Positions 35,569 through 45,485 of a DNA stretch of 64,000 nucleotides are shown here, one piece after another. The stretch comes from Laspinema palackyanum D2c (GTDB taxonomy: Bacteria > Cyanobacteriota > Cyanobacteriia > Cyanobacteriales > Laspinemataceae), in NCBI RefSeq assembly GCF_025370875.1, contig NZ_JAMXFD010000002.1:488218-552217 (forward strand), given 5' to 3'. The translations under genes were made by a program, and so were the position numbers. Position 1 is the first letter of the stretch, and each line of letters begins with the position of its first letter. The notes under the pieces are model-generated. The model had not been told where the DNA came from. It saw only the letters and a list, made by a program, of their open reading frames with translations, and searched no databases.

Positions 35569-35811
35569 CTATTTATTTTTCTGCCAAATTTGCCAAGTGG
35601 CTCCGAATGCAGCGCTCGCCCCAGCAATTAATCCAAAAGTCATCCCTTCAAGGGTGTTAAGAACGGGATCTTGGGTAAGGCATTGATTCGTCGGAACAGC
35701 AGCATCTAAACAGCGATTAAGGTCTGCGCTGTAGGCAGTGCCTCCAACCAGAACACCGATAGTGCTACAAGCAACAATATAAATAAGAAATCGACTATTT
35801 TTTCTAACCAT
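35569..35811 (-). CDS. Small two-helix membrane protein, hypothetical
   Basis: 80 residues from the ATG at 35811. A hydrophobic helix at about 7-27 (ends AYSADL, perhaps a signal peptide) and a second at about 52-70 (TFGLIAGASAAFGATWQIW). Two cysteines in the loop (NRCLDAAV and TNQCLTQ) could pair if exported. No ribosome site is clear, and the frame is open 19 codons further. Function unknown; it could be a chance frame, but the hydrophobic pattern argues for a real gene. Confidence 0.5.
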   Translation of the reverse strand: MVRKNSRFLIYIVACSTIGVLVGGTAYSADLNRCLDAAVPTNQCLTQDPVLNTLEGMTFGLIAGASAAFGATWQIWQKNK

Positions 35812-36022
35812 AGATAGATGGCAAGGGAATATGGAAGACTCTCCTTTATTGTGCCGCTTATTACTCAATCTGGCAAGGGTTTTATGATTAATTTTAATGT
35901 TTAAAGTTTAGATTGCACCCTCATTCTCTAAGGGATAGGGATGGAATCCTTTAACGGCCACCTAGGAATAAAAATACTACCCTGCAAATTTAATGTAAAT
36001 TAAAATCTGGTTTTTAAAGAAA

Positions 36023-36055
36023 AAACGACTACATCCTTGAGGATATAGCCGTTTA
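36023..36055 (-). terminator. Terminator of the 36088 gene
   Basis: On the minus strand a stem AACGGCTATATCC/GGATGTAGTCGTT (with G-T pairs) is followed by TTTTTTCTTT. It lies 33 bp after the stop codon. Confidence 0.78.
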
Positions 36056-36087
36056 GGGTCATGGTAGGGGGCAAAATTCACCCTAGT

Positions 36088-37431
36088 TCAGGAGGCGAGA
36101 AAGCCTTTGGATGCTTTCTTTTTCCCCTTAGATTTGGATTTGGATTTGTTGACTTCCACTAGGGCCTCTTCAAAGAGTTGGTTTAAGTGCAGGGGAATCG
36201 AGGCAGTTTCCGGCAGATGAGGTTCTAACGGTTTATTAAATTCCTGCAAAAGTGGCCCTAAATCGCGATCCAGTTGAAAATTGGGTCGTTCTAACACCAG
36301 TTGCAGGAGGTTTTCTAATGGCGTGGGATACTCTGCGGCGAGTTGCTGCCAGACATAAAAATTAATAATCGGGTCTTCGAGGTAATGGCGGACCAGAGGT
36401 TCGGCTTCGATTAAACTAGGGTCTTCCCGGTTGAGGAGTGCTACAAATTTACTGTAAGTGGGAATCAACATTTGACCCCATCGCGGATGAGAAAAACAGG
36501 TGACCTCTTCGGCTTTTTTGAGGTCATCGGGCAAATGGACTTTCGGCATGACCATTTTATTGTTTTTATTGCGATCGAAGAGTTGAGCCGCTTCTTTGGG
36601 GTCCATACCGGCTTCTTCCGCTGCCGCGATCAGTTCCTCCATATCAACGCCCGCTTCGTCAGCTACTTCTTGGAGAGACTTGTTTTCGTCAATCCCTGCC
36701 TCGGCAAGACGTTTTTTCGTCATGCTTTCTTGCAGTTCACCAATTTTTTTGTTGAGTTGATATCCGGGTAAGGTAAAATTATCACTACCAAAAAATCCGG
36801 TAAATTCTTCATGATATTTCACCACGGATTCCCAGGCTTCTTCTAATAATTCAGGGGCATCACCATACAAGTGATTTTTGTAATTATCTTTAAAATTGCC
36901 GATCGCCACCGCCAGTTTTGGTTTACCCAGATTCCCCAGGGCCATATAACTGCCAAAGAACATATACTGAGAATTGTCCACTGGGGCGATGCGAGTCAGT
37001 AAAATGTCTCCGGGTTTAATCCGCTGGAGTTGTGCCTGTTGCACAGCAGAATTGGCGTTAACCTGATAATGTTTAGCGGTCAGCCAGTTCATCAACTCTA
37101 AGCCATCGGGTAAACTTTGGATGACTTCAAAGACCCCCATGAAGCTACGTTGCCAACTTTGAATTAAGGCGCGATCGCCTTCTGGTAAGTCCGGTTGGGT
37201 TTCTAAAAATAAATCAATGGGAGTTTTGTTCCCAACTTTCCCCTCCACCGCAAACGAATCAATCCGCATATTGCGTTGACTGATATCGGACCGATCGCGA
37301 GAAGCGTGTTCAGCAGCGTAGGTTTCCAAGGCGATCGCCAACTCTCCCTCGGCATCCATCACAAAATCAATTAATTCCTGCTTGAGTTCCCAAGCGCGAT
37401 CCACAGTTGCGTCCACAGTTTCTCTCTCCAA
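36088..37431 (-). CDS. Conserved-looking cyanobacterial hypothetical protein
   Basis: 447 residues, mainly helical and soluble, no signal peptide or membrane segment. Recognisable parts are a stretch PGDILLTRIAPVDNSQYMFF near 139-158, a charged helical insert with two related acidic repeats near 248-290 (EVADEAGVDMEELIAAAEEA, GMDPKEAAQLFD), and a lysine/serine-rich basic tail of about 20 residues (SKSKSKGKKKASK). The tail suggests nucleic-acid or ribosome contact, but that is only inference. I cannot name the family. It is followed by its own terminator and preceded by the 37551 repeats. Confidence 0.68.
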   Translation of the reverse strand: MERETVDATVDRAWELKQELIDFVMDAEGELAIALETYAAEHASRDRSDISQRNMRIDSFAVEGKVGNKTPIDLFLETQPDLPEGDRALIQSWQRSFMGVFEVIQSLPDGLELMNWLTAKHYQVNANSAVQQAQLQRIKPGDILLTRIAPVDNSQYMFFGSYMALGNLGKPKLAVAIGNFKDNYKNHLYGDAPELLEEAWESVVKYHEEFTGFFGSDNFTLPGYQLNKKIGELQESMTKKRLAEAGIDENKSLQEVADEAGVDMEELIAAAEEAGMDPKEAAQLFDRNKNNKMVMPKVHLPDDLKKAEEVTCFSHPRWGQMLIPTYSKFVALLNREDPSLIEAEPLVRHYLEDPIINFYVWQQLAAEYPTPLENLLQLVLERPNFQLDRDLGPLLQEFNKPLEPHLPETASIPLHLNQLFEEALVEVNKSKSKSKGKKKASKGFLAS

Positions 37432-37550
37432 GTTACACTGTTCTAACGTATCCGGACATGAAAGGCGATCGCATCTGCCCTCAGACTGGCTTTTCCCAAA
37501 AAATCTGGCCCCTCCACCCCAATCCCCTGAAAAAAAGATAAAAGCACCCG

Positions 37551-37640
37551 TTCGTAGTAACGACTTCAGTCGTTCTTAATTGTTCGTAGTAACGACTTCA
37601 GTCGTTCTTAATTGTTCGTAGTAACGACTTCAGTCGTTTC
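37551..37640 (+). repeat. Three tandem copies of the AACGACT-TC-AGTCGTT repeat
   Basis: Copies start at 37551, 37583 and 37615, all forward, spaced exactly 32 bp. The element is the same as in the 6.7-kb cluster, including the TTCGTAGT flank. It lies between the 36088 gene and the decayed NTPase gene. Confidence 0.9.
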
Positions 37641-37672
37641 TTAAGTTCATACCCCCCTAATCGCCCCAATCC

Positions 37673-38520
37673 TTAAGGCGATACAGGTTGTGCCACTGCT
37701 GGCGGGGGTGCAGATGGTGTCATCGTGCGATCGCCAATTTCTTTCGGCACAAAATCCCTATCCTTCGCCCCAGGAATTTTAGCCCAATAACAATCCCTCA
37801 CCGCCAACAAAAAGCCTTTAATCGCATCCGGTGCAACGGATTGATCATCAGCCGTTTTAAAGAAATCTTGCCCTCGCTAAGAGTCACTTTTATACAAATC
37901 CACCCAATACAAACCCGCTAAATATTCCGCCACCGGGTCCAAAGCAAACCACAGGTTTTCTTGACCAACCCCAACAGTTTGCAGCAGACGCAAGTTGGAT
38001 TCCAGATAATGCAGAGGTTGGTCCGCATCCGGTGCCGGTAAAGCGGCGATCGCATCTTTAATGCCAGCACTCGCGGGATGATAGCGTTCTTATGGGAATG
38101 GGTGAGATGGGGAGCGATCCGATGTTGGGGTGTTTCTTTGATGGCCCAAAGTGCGATTTGACAGGCGCTGCTGGTTTTGCCGGAACCGCCTTGTGCGACA
38201 ATCAGCAGACAGGCGCGTTGGCGATCAAACAGGGGACGCAGACTCTCCGAGGGGAGGTTCGGGAGGGTATTGCCATCGAGGATAACGGGGATACGGATAT
38301 AGGTGCGATGTTCCTGGACCGTTTCTAGGGTTTTAAATTCCTCTCGGACGGTGCTGATGTGAGCAGTCACCCAGGCATCCAGGACCCGAGGGCGATCGTA
38401 AAACAGATAGTCCTAAATATGTAATGATTCGTGATCAGGGTGAATAAAATACCATAAGGCTCCTTTATGATTTTCTAATTTTTTATAAACCGATAAAGGG
38501 TTTCAAAATAGCGACATGAT
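37673..38520 (-). pseudogene. Decayed P-loop NTPase gene
   Basis: On the minus strand, one frame gives a Walker A segment ACLLIVAQGGSGKTSSACQI preceded by YLFYDRPRVLDAW and a segment reading HRTYIRIPVILDG. Near 38090 the frame shifts; the next frame continues IKDAIAALPAPDADQPLHYL, then NLWFALDPVAEYLAGLYWVD, then hits an in-frame TAG near 37878 and goes on RGQDFFKTADDQ to a stop at 37673. Upstream of 38404 the coding-like frame continues with at least three more stops. So the gene has one frameshift and several stops. The original looks like a NACHT-type or similar signalling ATPase, as seen in filamentous cyanobacteria. Confidence 0.7.
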
Positions 38521-39219
38521 CCGCTGTTTTAACGTCTGTTAAAATCGTTCACTAATACTATTTCTTGCTATTCTTACTCACATACTTATACCGTTTTTTT
38601 AGGCAATGCACATTCGTATTTTTGCCCAAATTCAGTATAAAAAAAGCACGTTGGAGATAAATATCTGGTAAGTAATTCCATGATTTTTGCGTGATTCATG
38701 TAATTATTTTTACTCTTTTTTTACAGAGTTGCTAAGTTTATAGCAAAAACTTGAACGAGAAATCCCCCACAGGGTCACTCGGCCCTCTCTTGCTAGTATG
38801 GGTTTGGCAATCCGGCTCAATTGACGTACATTCGTGGCCCCGAAGACTGGGCTAATGCATTGTAAAAGTGGTAAGATGTCTTTCTTATGCTAATGTAGAT
38901 GTCTTATGTAGTTGTGGTAACCAACAAGTGTACTACGTTAGCTCTCCCGTGAGTTGGCGAAGGTATTGTTTACCCAATCTTCAGTCTTTAACCACAGATT
39001 AGGGCCAGAAAGCCCCTGGGTGGTGCGATTTATCTAATCCTGAACGGACCTTCTAGGCAAACCAACGGCTTGAAACCCCCGCCTGAGCTAATTTACCCAA
39101 CCGATCCCCGCCTTTGGGGGTGAAGAGTTAGGCTTCGGAAGAGTGCCTCTATAATAGTGCATAACGCCTTGCCTTCTAGTCCTCGCAATTCTCTATTTTA
39201 GAACAGGCACGAGAGATCC
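38521..39219. other. AT-rich gap upstream of the HD phosphohydrolase
   Basis: About 700 bp without a gene. The first 230 bp are very AT-rich and may be more remnant of the decayed NTPase gene. The part near 38840-38960 (a TTATGCTAATGTAGATGTCTTA stretch split by small repeats) and the last 200 bp likely carry the promoter of the next gene. No named element is recognised. Confidence 0.35.
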
Positions 39220-41760
39220 ATGAGATCAATTCAGATGCTGACTCGGCAACTCGAACAATGGGGGAGAGATTGCGCCAACATTTACTCGCGCAATCTTTCC
39301 AAAAGCAATCGGCTGAAGAGAGGGACCCTACCTCAAGGGTCCCCTCCGTCTTTGCCCCGCGAGTTACCCGCCCCTCCCGGTCCAGGTTCGACTAAACCGA
39401 CGGATTGGACAAAGGGACTCCAATCTCGGATGAATAGCACAGTCCATTCACCTGTAGCGGTTCTGCTGGCGGTGACTTGCCTCACCGCAACCATCGGACA
39501 GCGCTTTTACAATCAGCCGCAACTGGATGTAGGGACCATTGCCCCACAAACCTTTATCGCCCCGTTCGATGCTAGGGTAGAGGATACCAAAACCACCGAA
39601 GACAATCGCAGGGCGGCCCGCATTGGGTCCAGTCCGGTTTTAATGATCGATCGCCCCGTCTCTCAGCAGATTGAGAAAGTCCTCCAACGAGTGTTGGACG
39701 AAGGGACCCAATTGCGCCAAGTTGGGGGGCAATTTCCCTTTGTGGATACCACCATCTTGTCTACTTCTACCCAGCTTTATCTAAGACAGGCGCAAGAGTG
39801 GGAATATAATGCGGTGGTGAGGGCAGCCGGAGAAGATGCGCCAATGGTGGATATCCCCAGCAATTCAGACCAGAACCCCAATAACTCGTCGGCGGCAGAT
39901 TGGGCGGTGGAACGGGGTCTGTTAACGGACTCCGGACAGCAAGCGGTGATGGAACTGCAAACGTACCGCAAACGCGGGGGGTCGGTGCCCTTTTCGGGAT
40001 TGGTTGAGCAAATTTCCCAGGCGCGTCAAACTTACCGATTAGCGGTGGCGGCGATCGCCGATACAACCAGTGTCGCCTCAACCCATATTTACGGTCTCAA
40101 TTTATTTGAACTCTCCGATGAAGAGTGGATTCAAACTCAATTGGGTCTCCAGAATGCCTTAAAGCGGATGTTGTCCCAAGGGATTCCAGGGGGACTGCCG
40201 AAAAATGTTCTGCAAATGGCGGTGATGATCCAGTTGGAGGGTCAGGTGCCACAGGGGGCAGTGGAACTCTCTCAGAATTTGTTGTTAGAGGTCCTACAGC
40301 CTAATTTAATCAAAGATTTAGAACGCACCCGAGTCCGCGCTGAACAAGCGGCCCTGGAAGTCAAGCCGGTTTTTGTCAGCGTTGAACAAGGGGAGGTGAT
40401 TATTGAACAGGGTGAAGCGATTTCTCAGTCGCAATTTGTGCTGCTCGATCGCTTTGATTTGAGTCGCCGCGAAATTAATTGGGTGGGACTCTTTGGGTTT
40501 GGCGGAACGGTGACGATCGCTGTGGGAATTTTTTGGCTGACGGAACGGAGGGTGCATCCGAAGTTACGACGGCGCGATCGCACTCTGGTGTTACTCCTCT
40601 CCTTGACGGCCCCACTGCTGATTTCTCTGGGGATTCCTTACACCACCTTACCGGCAGTCGGGTTATTACTCGGCAGTTTCTACGGGTCCATCCTCTCGGG
40701 GACTGTTGTGGGACTCCTGAGTTTCCTCTTACCCCTAGGCATGGAAATTGAGTGGACTTATTTGCTGGCGAATGCGGCAGCGGGTTTAATCAGTGGTATC
40801 CTCGCCGGACGAACGCGATCGCGAGAAGAACTGGCAATGGTTGGGGGTGTGGCCGGTTTAACCCAAGGTGGAGTTTACCTAATTGGCAGCCTGATTCCCA
40901 GTGCCACTGCCGGGACGATTTGGTACACCATTCTCGGGGCCGCTGGGATTCAGGCGATCGCTGGGGTCTCCTGGAGTATTGTCGCCCTCGGTTTGAGTCC
41001 CTACCTCGAACATCTGTTTGACCTGGTAACCCCCATCCGTCTGGCAGAACTGGCGAACCCCAATCGTCCTCTGTTAAAACGTTTGGCTTCCGAAGCGCCG
41101 GGGACCTTCCAACATACCCTGTTTGTCGCCACCCTCGCCGAAGCTGCGGCGAAGGAACTCGGCTGTAATGTGGAATTGATTCGGACGGGTACACTGTATC
41201 ATGATATCGGAAAAATGCACGACCCCCAAGGGTTTATCGAAAACCAAATGGGGGGACCGAACAAACATGATGAAATTGATGACCCTTGGGAAAGTGCGGC
41301 CATTATTAAAAAGCACGTCACCGAAGGGCTGGTGATGGCGCGAAAATTCCGTTTACCTAAAGCCATTCAAGCCTTTATTCCCGAACATCAAGGCACGATG
41401 TTGATTGCTTATTTTTATCATCAAGCACAACAACGTGCTCAACAAGAGGGGCGAGAAGTCCGGGATGAAGATTTCCGCTATGATGGTCCGATTCCCCAAT
41501 CTCGGGAAACGGCGATCGTCATGTTGGCGGACTCTTGTGAGGCAGCCTTACGCAGTCTCAAGGATGTCAGCGAAGAGGAAGCCCTGAATATGGTGAATAA
41601 AATTCTCAAAGCCCGCTGGCACGACAATCAACTGGGTGAGTCCGGTCTGAAACGGGAAGAAATGCCGAAAATTGCCGAAATCTTTGTGAGGGTTTGGCAA
41701 CAGTTCAATCACAAACGGATTGCCTATCCCAAAGCGGCCCTTTCTCTCCAGTCGAAGTAG
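39220..41760 (+). CDS. 7TM-HD phosphodiesterase, PgpH-like
   Basis: 846-residue membrane phosphohydrolase with the 7TMR-HDED architecture of PgpH, a c-di-AMP phosphodiesterase. A proline-rich cytoplasmic N-terminus is followed by a first membrane helix near 75-93, a large extracellular region (about 95-425), a bundle of seven helices (about 430-605) and a cytoplasmic HD domain. The metal residues include the histidine in GTFQHTLFVATLAEAA (near 631) and the HD in TLYHDIGKMHDP (near 660), with HDEIDDPWESA and PEHQGTMLIAYFYHQA later. It should degrade a cyclic dinucleotide; c-di-AMP is inferred. Start ATG at 39220. Confidence 0.9.
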   Translation: MRSIQMLTRQLEQWGRDCANIYSRNLSKSNRLKRGTLPQGSPPSLPRELPAPPGPGSTKPTDWTKGLQSRMNSTVHSPVAVLLAVTCLTATIGQRFYNQPQLDVGTIAPQTFIAPFDARVEDTKTTEDNRRAARIGSSPVLMIDRPVSQQIEKVLQRVLDEGTQLRQVGGQFPFVDTTILSTSTQLYLRQAQEWEYNAVVRAAGEDAPMVDIPSNSDQNPNNSSAADWAVERGLLTDSGQQAVMELQTYRKRGGSVPFSGLVEQISQARQTYRLAVAAIADTTSVASTHIYGLNLFELSDEEWIQTQLGLQNALKRMLSQGIPGGLPKNVLQMAVMIQLEGQVPQGAVELSQNLLLEVLQPNLIKDLERTRVRAEQAALEVKPVFVSVEQGEVIIEQGEAISQSQFVLLDRFDLSRREINWVGLFGFGGTVTIAVGIFWLTERRVHPKLRRRDRTLVLLLSLTAPLLISLGIPYTTLPAVGLLLGSFYGSILSGTVVGLLSFLLPLGMEIEWTYLLANAAAGLISGILAGRTRSREELAMVGGVAGLTQGGVYLIGSLIPSATAGTIWYTILGAAGIQAIAGVSWSIVALGLSPYLEHLFDLVTPIRLAELANPNRPLLKRLASEAPGTFQHTLFVATLAEAAAKELGCNVELIRTGTLYHDIGKMHDPQGFIENQMGGPNKHDEIDDPWESAAIIKKHVTEGLVMARKFRLPKAIQAFIPEHQGTMLIAYFYHQAQQRAQQEGREVRDEDFRYDGPIPQSRETAIVMLADSCEAALRSLKDVSEEEALNMVNKILKARWHDNQLGESGLKREEMPKIAEIFVRVWQQFNHKRIAYPKAALSLQSK

Positions 41761-41791
41761 GGGGAGGGGGAAATTAACCCCCTGCTTATAC

Positions 41792-42652
41792 TTACCCTTT
41801 GACTCCGGTCCCGGCATCCGTGGGGACAATGTACTGCTGCAATAGGAGAAATAAGAGTAAGACTGGGGCGATGGCGATCGTTGACCCCGCCGCAATCAGC
41901 CGCCAATCTAAAGAAAATGTCCCTTCTAATCGCGCCACCCCTAGGGGCAATGTATAAAATTCTGGACGATCAATTACCAGTAACGGCCACAGAAAATCAC
42001 TCCAAGACCCGATAAAGACAAACAGAGCTAACGTCACTAGCGCCGGTCTCACTGCCGGAATCATCACATTCCACCAAATCCCTAATTCTGAACAGCCATC
42101 CATTCGTCCTGCTTCTTCTAACTCTTTCGGAACGCCTTGAAAGGCTTGGCGCAATAAAAAGATGCCAAAGGCTGAGGCGAGAGAGGGGAAGATAATCCCT
42201 AAATAAGTGTTTTTTAATCCCAATTGGACGGTTAAAATATACAAGGGAATCATCACGATTTGAAAGGGAATCATAATCGTAGAGACTATCCCGGAAAAAA
42301 TTAGATTCCTCCCAGGAAATTCTAATCGGGCCAGGGGATAAGCCGCTAAGGCACAAAATATCACATTAAAGCTCACCGTTAGGACCGCAACCAGGGTGCT
42401 ATTAAACAGATATTGTCCGAAGGGACTCGCTTGCCATACCCGGACAAAGTTCTGGAAGGTAGGTTCTGCGGGGAGGAATTGCGGAGGAACTTGAAAGATG
42501 TTTTCAGTCGGGGATTTGAAGGCGGTACTAATCAGCCAAATTAGGGGGAGTAGGGTGAGGAAGGCGATCGCACTCAACAGGGCATAAAGGCCCAACCGTC
42601 TCCATCGGGATTGGGTTTGACGCGAAGCGGTCAGTTTGAGGGAATCTTTCAT
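41792..42652 (-). CDS. Carbohydrate ABC transporter permease, MalG-like
   Basis: Permease of a CUT1-type sugar importer. Six hydrophobic segments; the cytoplasmic docking loop reads EEAGRMDGCSELGIWWNVMI near residue 185. A segment PPQFLPAEPTFQNFVRVW after the first helix is typical of MalG/UgpE-type permeases. The open frame extends to 42724, but the ATG at 42652 gives the expected short N-terminus. No partner permease (MalF-like), binding protein or ATPase lies within view on this strand, so the other parts are elsewhere. It converges with the PgpH-like gene. Confidence 0.87.
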   Translation of the reverse strand: MKDSLKLTASRQTQSRWRRLGLYALLSAIAFLTLLPLIWLISTAFKSPTENIFQVPPQFLPAEPTFQNFVRVWQASPFGQYLFNSTLVAVLTVSFNVIFCALAAYPLARLEFPGRNLIFSGIVSTIMIPFQIVMIPLYILTVQLGLKNTYLGIIFPSLASAFGIFLLRQAFQGVPKELEEAGRMDGCSELGIWWNVMIPAVRPALVTLALFVFIGSWSDFLWPLLVIDRPEFYTLPLGVARLEGTFSLDWRLIAAGSTIAIAPVLLLFLLLQQYIVPTDAGTGVKG

Positions 42653-42886
42653 AAAGGTTAGCCTTGAAAGTTGAGAATAAAGACAATCCAAGGGATTTAA
42701 ACAGGAATAGGAATAGCGTACCATAACCCCCCTATTTTAGGCTAAAATATTTAGGATAATTTGAGGATAATCCATAAAAATCAAAATCACAAAGAGTGAC
42801 TTAAATTAATCCGGCATCTGCTAAAATAATTTTATCAAAAACAAATAAATCATTTCCAGGTTTTCCCAATAAAAGTGAGTGCTAAC

Positions 42887-43531
42887 ATGACCAAACAACT
42901 TGAGGAAACGAAAATTGCAAATATTATTAAAAAATGGCTCAAGACCATTAAAGAAATTCAGGAAGACAGTGGAACAAACTGTCTTCAAGTTACCCGACTT
43001 ACCAGTATTAAAAGTTTGTGTAAAGATCGTCAACCCGCAAAACATTTCGCCGTGCATATCGCTAAACGGGTCTGGGAATCAATGGAGAGCACCCGGGACG
43101 ATCACTTTGATCAGAGCGAATGGCAAGCGCACAAAGCCATTGTAAGTCAGGCGATCGCCCAAATGGAAGCAGCGATCGAGGAAGTAAGTCCCCAACACGA
43201 ACAATCGATAGAAGCCCTCCGGGAGGAAATTAAAATCTACCAAGGGAACGATTATCGCCGAACGGAATGGGCAACTGTCCATTTTATTCGCAGTGGTAAC
43301 TTACTCAAAATTGATTATGCTCTTTGTTGTTTTATTAATCAAGAATATCTATATTATACATACCAATTAGCCCGAGAATATGCGGAAAACTATGACATAA
43401 ATTATGGTAATGGATTGAATCCCAATTCTCTCTCTATGTTGTTAGATATTGCTGAGTTTTGGTGTCAGTATTATTTTAATCAATCTCTAAAAGATCGCTT
43501 TCCTAAACTACTTTCTAATTCAGTACCTTAA
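42887..43531 (+). CDS. Hypothetical cytoplasmic protein
   Basis: About 214 residues, helical, no signal or membrane segment. It opens with a basic helical region (KIANIIKKWLKTIKEIQEDS) and has a C-terminal aromatic-rich part (YLYYTYQLAREYAENYDINY). I do not recognise a family. A GTG four codons upstream is also in frame; the ATG at 42887 is chosen. AT content is higher than in the neighbours, mainly in its last third, which may mean recent arrival. Confidence 0.6.
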   Translation: MTKQLEETKIANIIKKWLKTIKEIQEDSGTNCLQVTRLTSIKSLCKDRQPAKHFAVHIAKRVWESMESTRDDHFDQSEWQAHKAIVSQAIAQMEAAIEEVSPQHEQSIEALREEIKIYQGNDYRRTEWATVHFIRSGNLLKIDYALCCFINQEYLYYTYQLAREYAENYDINYGNGLNPNSLSMLLDIAEFWCQYYFNQSLKDRFPKLLSNSVP

Positions 43532-43739
43532 ATACATTCTCTTCAAGAGTCGAAAAGCGATTGGCATAGAAAAAAGGGGGTTTTATGTGGGTTTCATAAG
43601 TGCGAAGTAGGGAGAGTAGGGAGTCAGAAAATTTATTCTGCCTAAAGTCTACATCCCGGTTGGTTAAGATGGGAAAAATTATAATAAAACCTTAAATTTA
43701 CATAAAAAAACTGCGCTTTTCTCTCCAGTCCCCTCCCAC

Positions 43740-44336
43740 TCATTTTGATGGGATTTGTCTCAATCCAAGTTCGGTACAAACTCCCTGCAAGGGTTTATCC
43801 CAGGAAGCGATTGGTAGTTGGAGTAAATCGCCAAAGTCGAACAAAATCCCCACGGTGGGTTTAGACTGCCATTGGGGAAGGGACAGTAGGCGATCGTAAA
43901 ATCCACCCCCATATCCGAGGCGATACCCCTGGCGATCGCATCCCACCGATGGGACTAAAATTAAATCAACTTCCTCCGGTTGCAAGATTGGCGCATCCGG
44001 TAGCGGTTCTAAAATGCCATACTTACCCGGTTGTAGCGGATCCCCAATACTGTAGCGATGCCACACTAACTGCTTCTTTACACAACGAGGCAGTCCCCAT
44101 TGATGATTGGTATCCGTGAATAAAAAACTTAAATCCGGTTCTTGGCGAAAACTAATATAGGCTAAAATAGTTCGGGAACGCTGATATAAATCTGAGGATT
44201 TTAGATGGTGACAAAGGCGATCACTTTTCTCCTGCCATTCTGCTGGAAAAAAAGCGTTTCGCTTTTGGAGTAACTTCAGTCTGAGTTGGGCTTTCTCTAG
44301 TTGAGGGTCGAGAGACATTTGGGAATTGTCAATCAT
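43740..44336 (-). CDS. 5-formyltetrahydrofolate cyclo-ligase
   Basis: Enzyme that converts 5-formyl-THF to 5,10-methenyl-THF with ATP, part of one-carbon metabolism. The C-terminal signature GYRLGYGGGFYDRLLS near 137-152 and the PSVGCDRQG segment before it are diagnostic; the N-terminal basic stretch (LRLKLLQKRNAFF) holds the lysine/arginine ATP contacts. Length (198) is usual. It may start at the second methionine (residue 7, 44318); AGGT about 10 bases upstream of 44336 favours the longer form. Confidence 0.9.
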   Translation of the reverse strand: MIDNSQMSLDPQLEKAQLRLKLLQKRNAFFPAEWQEKSDRLCHHLKSSDLYQRSRTILAYISFRQEPDLSFLFTDTNHQWGLPRCVKKQLVWHRYSIGDPLQPGKYGILEPLPDAPILQPEEVDLILVPSVGCDRQGYRLGYGGGFYDRLLSLPQWQSKPTVGILFDFGDLLQLPIASWDKPLQGVCTELGLRQIPSK

Positions 44337-44381
44337 AAAATTGTGACCTGAATCGCACAGATTTTAACATTAAATCCTAAA

Positions 44382-44417
44382 AAATGTAGAGGCAATTTGC
44401 GATTCGCCTCTACATTT
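44382..44417. repeat. Hairpin of the AATGTAGAGGC family
   Basis: Perfect 12-bp inverted repeat AAATGTAGAGGC / GCCTCTACATTT with a 12-base loop, between the cyclo-ligase and fcl genes. Same inner element as at 26695 and 55018. Confidence 0.7.
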
Positions 44418-44482
44418 AAGGGGTATTCTAAAAACAGGATAATCCGCTATCATTAGCCGTTTCTAGTCACAAAATTTGCTAC

Positions 44483-45427
44483 CTAAGCCGCATTTTCCCG
44501 ATACCAGGCGATAGTTTTTTGCAATCCTTCTTTAAACCCAACCTCTGCCGTAAATCCAAACTCTTTTTTAGCCAGTTCCGTATCTAAACAGCGGCGAGGT
44601 TGACCATTAGGTTTCTCCGTATCCCAAACCAATTTACCCTCAAATCCCATCAATTCGCAAATCAGTTCAATTAAATCGCGAATGGTGATTTCATAGCCGG
44701 TTCCCAAATTAACCGGGTCCGATTTATGGTAAGATTGAGTTGCCATCACAATCCCTCGGGCGGCATCGGTGGAGTAGAGAAATTCCCGAGAAGGGGTACC
44801 ATCTCCCCACACCACTAATTCTTTATCTCCCCGTTCTTGGGCTTCATGAACTTTGCGAATTAAGGCGGGGATGACGTGAGAACTGCTGGTGTCGAAGTTA
44901 TCTTCCGGTCCATATAAGTTAACAGGCAGTAAATAAATGCCGTTAAAATTATATTGTTGTCGATAGGATTGCAGTTGGACTAATAAGGCTTTTTTGGCAA
45001 TCCCATAAGGCGCATTGGTTTCTTCTGGATATCCATTCCAAAGGTCATCTTCTTTGAAGGGGACGGGGGTGAATTTGGGATAGGCGCAGATGGTACCGAC
45101 ACAGACAAATTTCTGCACACCGGCTTGATAGGCGGCATGAATGAGTTGCGTCCCCATCATCAAATTATCATAGAAGAGTTCGGCGGGTTTTTCGCGATTT
45201 AAGCCGATTCCACCGACATGGGCGGCGAGGTGAATGATAATATCTTGTTGTTGGACAACCTGCTGACAAACTTCCATGATTCTCAGGTCAGAATCACGCG
45301 ATCGCGGGACGGTGATTTTATCGCGATCGGCCCCATTTTGGGTTAATTGGTCGATGACTTGCCGACCTAAAAATCCGGCCCCTCCGGTGACGAGAATGCG
45401 TTTGTCTTTTAAGTCTAATGATTCCAT
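44483..45427 (-). CDS. fcl: GDP-L-fucose synthase
   Basis: Epimerase/reductase that turns GDP-4-keto-6-deoxymannose into GDP-L-fucose, the step after GMD, encoded upstream. The Rossmann motif [16 protein letters not shown] is at residues 14-29 and the catalytic Tyr-x3-Lys is in [11 protein letters not shown] near 140. [14 protein letters not shown] and the [10 protein letters not shown] segment are family-typical. Length 314 is normal. It lies 212 bp from gmd on the same strand, with a MITE-like element in between, so the two may still be one transcript. Confidence 0.93.
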   Translation of the reverse strand: MESLDLKDKRILVTGGAGFLGRQVIDQLTQNGADRDKITVPRSRDSDLRIMEVCQQVVQQQDIIIHLAAHVGGIGLNREKPAELFYDNLMMGTQLIHAAYQAGVQKFVCVGTICAYPKFTPVPFKEDDLWNGYPEETNAPYGIAKKALLVQLQSYRQQYNFNGIYLLPVNLYGPEDNFDTSSSHVIPALIRKVHEAQERGDKELVVWGDGTPSREFLYSTDAARGIVMATQSYHKSDPVNLGTGYEITIRDLIELICELMGFEGKLVWDTEKPNGQPRRCLDTELAKKEFGFTAEVGFKEGLQKTIAWYRENAA

Positions 45428-45485
45428 TTAGCTTGACCTCTGATACTTAATACTTGAACGAGGCGGCGATCGCACTTTCCCTTGA

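Noticed and set aside
43595-43630. GCGAAGTAGG, similar to part of the glutamine (glnA) riboswitch
   Set aside because: The upstream partner elements of that riboswitch (CGTTCA and the pairing stems) are absent and no nitrogen gene follows.
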